From assembly GCA_947630695.1 (NCBI GenBank), contig CANRIM010000003.1, positions 1-64,000 of the forward strand: a DNA stretch of 64,000 nucleotides, written 5' to 3'. Within the stretch, counting starts at the first letter, position 1, and each line of letters begins with the position of its first letter. The notes beneath the pieces were generated by a model that worked only from the letters and a program-made list of their open reading frames with translations, searched no databases and was not told where the DNA came from. Position numbers and translations under genes: made by a program. Below, in pieces: positions 61,182 to 64,000 of the stretch. Origin of the DNA: an uncultured Lachnospiraceae bacterium (GTDB taxonomy: Bacteria > Bacillota > Clostridia > Lachnospirales > Lachnospiraceae).

Positions 61182-62849
61182 TTATTTGAATGTATTGATG
61201 ATTGCGCCCTTGTCCGCGGAGCTTACCATGGCGGCATACCGGGCAAGGCTGCCTTTGATGTCCTCTTTCTTCCGGATCGGCATGGACGCTTTTCTGGCTT
61301 CGATCTCGGCTTCGTCCACCTGCAGTGTGATGGAATACGCCGGAATGTTAATGGAAATCTTATCGCCGTCTTTCACATAGGCGATCAGGCCGCCCCGGAC
61401 AGCTTCGGGAGAAATGTGGCCGATGGCCGCGCCTCTGGTCGCGCCGGAAAAACGTCCGTCGGTGATCAGCGCTACCTCTTTGTCCAGCCCCATACCGGCA
61501 ATGGCCGAAGTAGGCGAAAGCATTTCCCGCATACCGGGGCCGCCGGAAGGTCCTTCATAACGAATCACAACAACGTCGCCTTTTTGGATTTTTCCGGCAT
61601 AAATTGCTGCAATGGCTTCTTCCTCGCTGTCAAATACTCTGGCCGGTCCTTCATGCACCAGCATCTCCGGCGCAACGGCGCTTCGTTTTACCACGCAGCC
61701 GTCAGGGGCCAGATTGCCCCGCAGCACGGCGATACCGCCGGTCTTGCTGTAGGGATTGTCCGTGGTCCGGATGACTTCCGGATTCTGGTTGGAGGCGGAC
61801 GCGATATTTTCTCCTAAAGTCTTTCCGGTACAGGTCATGACTGACGTGTCCAGCAGGCCCAGCCCTTCCAGTTCTTTTAATACCGCATAAACGCCGCCGG
61901 CTTCATTCAAATCTTCCATATAAGTGGGGCCCGCCGGTGCCAGATGACAGAGATTGGGCGTCTTCTCGCTGATTTCATTGGCCATATCCAGATTGAAGGC
62001 CACGCCGCATTCATTGGCAATGGCCGGCAGATGCAGCATACTGTTGGTGGAACAGCCCAGCGCCATATCCGCCGTCAGGGCATTTCGAATGGACGCCTCC
62101 GTCATAATGTCTCGCGGCCGGATATTCTTTCTCACCAGCTCCATCACCTGCATACCCGCATGTTTGGCCAGTTTCAGCCGGGCCGAATACACCGCCGGAA
62201 TGGTTCCGTTGCCGCTTAAGCCCATTCCTAAGACTTCCGTCAGGCAGTTCATGGAATTTGCCGTATACATGCCCGAACATGATCCGCAGGTGGGACAGGT
62301 ATGTTCCTCACAGTTTTTCAACTGCGCGTCGTCGATTTTTCCGGCCGTGTAAGCGCCTACCGCTTCAAACATGCCGGAAAGACTGGTTTTCTTTCCGTTC
62401 ACCCGTCCTGCCAGCATGGGGCCGCCGCTGACAAAAATCGTCGGAATGTTGATGCGCGCCGCTGCCATCAGAAGGCCCGGCACATTTTTATCACAGTTGG
62501 GTACCATCACCAGGCCGTCAAACCCATGGGCCAGCGCCATGGCTTCCGTGGAATCCGCGATCATATCTCTGGTAATCAGAGAATACTTCATGCCTGTGTG
62601 TCCCATGGCAATGCCGTCGCAGACCGCAATGGCCGGGAACACGATGGGCGTGCCGCCCGCCATGGCGACCCCCATCTTCACCGCTTCCACGATCTTGTCC
62701 AGATTCATATGCCCCGGTACGATTTCATTATAGGAACTGACAATTCCGATCAAAGGCCGGTTCAGTTCTTCCTCCGTCAGTCCCAGTGCATGATACAGGC
62801 TGCGGTGGGGTGCGTTTTGAAAACCGTCCACGATTTGTTCTTTTACCAT
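61182..62849 (-). CDS. ilvD: Dihydroxy-acid dehydratase
   Basis: The 555-residue enzyme has the iron-sulfur ligands ([25 protein letters not shown]) and the [12 protein letters not shown] end motif. It dehydrates dihydroxy acids to the 2-oxoacid precursors of valine and isoleucine. It lies 19 bases after ilvC. Confidence 0.97.
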   Translation of the reverse strand: MVKEQIVDGFQNAPHRSLYHALGLTEEELNRPLIGIVSSYNEIVPGHMNLDKIVEAVKMGVAMAGGTPIVFPAIAVCDGIAMGHTGMKYSLITRDMIADSTEAMALAHGFDGLVMVPNCDKNVPGLLMAAARINIPTIFVSGGPMLAGRVNGKKTSLSGMFEAVGAYTAGKIDDAQLKNCEEHTCPTCGSCSGMYTANSMNCLTEVLGMGLSGNGTIPAVYSARLKLAKHAGMQVMELVRKNIRPRDIMTEASIRNALTADMALGCSTNSMLHLPAIANECGVAFNLDMANEISEKTPNLCHLAPAGPTYMEDLNEAGGVYAVLKELEGLGLLDTSVMTCTGKTLGENIASASNQNPEVIRTTDNPYSKTGGIAVLRGNLAPDGCVVKRSAVAPEMLVHEGPARVFDSEEEAIAAIYAGKIQKGDVVVIRYEGPSGGPGMREMLSPTSAIAGMGLDKEVALITDGRFSGATRGAAIGHISPEAVRGGLIAYVKDGDKISINIPAYSITLQVDEAEIEARKASMPIRKKEDIKGSLARYAAMVSSADKGAIINTFK

Positions 62850-62867
62850 TGTCCTGTCCCGCTTTCC

Positions 62868-63941
<1,074 letters not shown>

Positions 63942-64000
63942 TTACAGGATCGTACTGCCCCGTTCCAGCGCCACCACGCCGGTCCGGCACATTTCCACGA
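63942..64000 (-). CDS. ilvN: C-terminal end of acetolactate synthase small subunit (partial)
   Basis: The last 19 codons seen read VEMCRTGVVALERGSTIL with stop at 63942-63944. This closely resembles the usual end of IlvN, whose last residues have an [I/V]E...RTG...A..RG pattern. Being upstream of ilvC in the same direction fits. The gene continues beyond the right edge. Only the end is visible, so moderate confidence. Confidence 0.65.
   Translation of the reverse strand, partial: VEMCRTGVVALERGSTIL

Noticed and set aside
59994..61817. 607-codon plus-strand frame opposite the DUF815 gene and the end of ilvD
   Set aside because: Antisense to two conserved genes, no recognisable protein features.

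Overview
The window reads as a chromosomal segment of a low-to-medium GC Gram-positive, spore-forming anaerobe of the class Clostridia, plausibly Lachnospiraceae-like. Evidence is an uninterrupted sporulation sigma factor K, a CIRCE-controlled groESL, strong GGAGG ribosome binding sites, Gram-positive-type lipoproteins, a PhoP-type Pho box, and Clostridia-like versions of PhoPR, topA-dprA-comM and dgt-dnaG-rpoD-trmK. I cannot name a species. Almost every gene lies on the minus strand, so description in transcription order runs right to left.

The right third is housekeeping. It holds a long branched-chain amino acid block (ilvN end, ilvC, ilvD, a DUF815 AAA+ ATPase, ilvA, ridA, leuA, leuC, leuD, leuB). 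A short AT-rich membrane-glycan cassette follows (GT2, DUF2304, SMR-like protein, DUF2142 protein), then CIRCE-groES-groEL and an NCS2 nucleobase permease with a leader terminator. The centre holds dgt, dnaG, rpoD, trmK, a TGS-type nucleoside kinase, a secreted CAP protein, sigK, comM, dprA, topA and three membrane/coiled-coil or unknown genes, then rpsB-tsf behind a leader that contains a complete terminator.

From about 19 to 29 kb lie a small two-gene island of unknown function, the full phosphate module (Pho box, pstSCAB, phoU, phoPR), and an orphan RelB/DinJ-like antitoxin followed by a short toxin relic. From 15.8 to 20.9 kb is a compact envelope-signalling locus: a two-component system, a multi-pass membrane protein, two sets of tiny membrane proteins sharing a GMCM/GMCC motif, a 67-residue protein with 11-residue repeats, and an XRE regulator. 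Three promoters in this locus share tandem 11-bp boxes at identical distance from the -10 element. I infer an autoregulated response-regulator regulon.

The left quarter is accessory. Two redox loci each pair a LysR regulator with flavodoxin and aldo-keto reductase modules. One encodes a lipoprotein that joins dockerin-like repeats, a flavodoxin domain and an aldo-keto reductase in one chain. The other (AKR, CMD-cupin, flavodoxin, FMN reductase, DUF362) carries in-frame stop codons in its first and last genes and has a promoter bracketed by two identical-type palindromes. The extreme left holds an AT-rich RloA/RloB-type (AbiL-like) defence pair with its own promoter, and a frameshifted Fic remnant.

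The most notable points are the dockerin-flavodoxin-AKR lipoprotein, the response-regulator box regulon with its micro-proteins, the RloAB pair, the double nonsense in the redox operon, and the leader terminators upstream of rpsB and the NCS2 permease.
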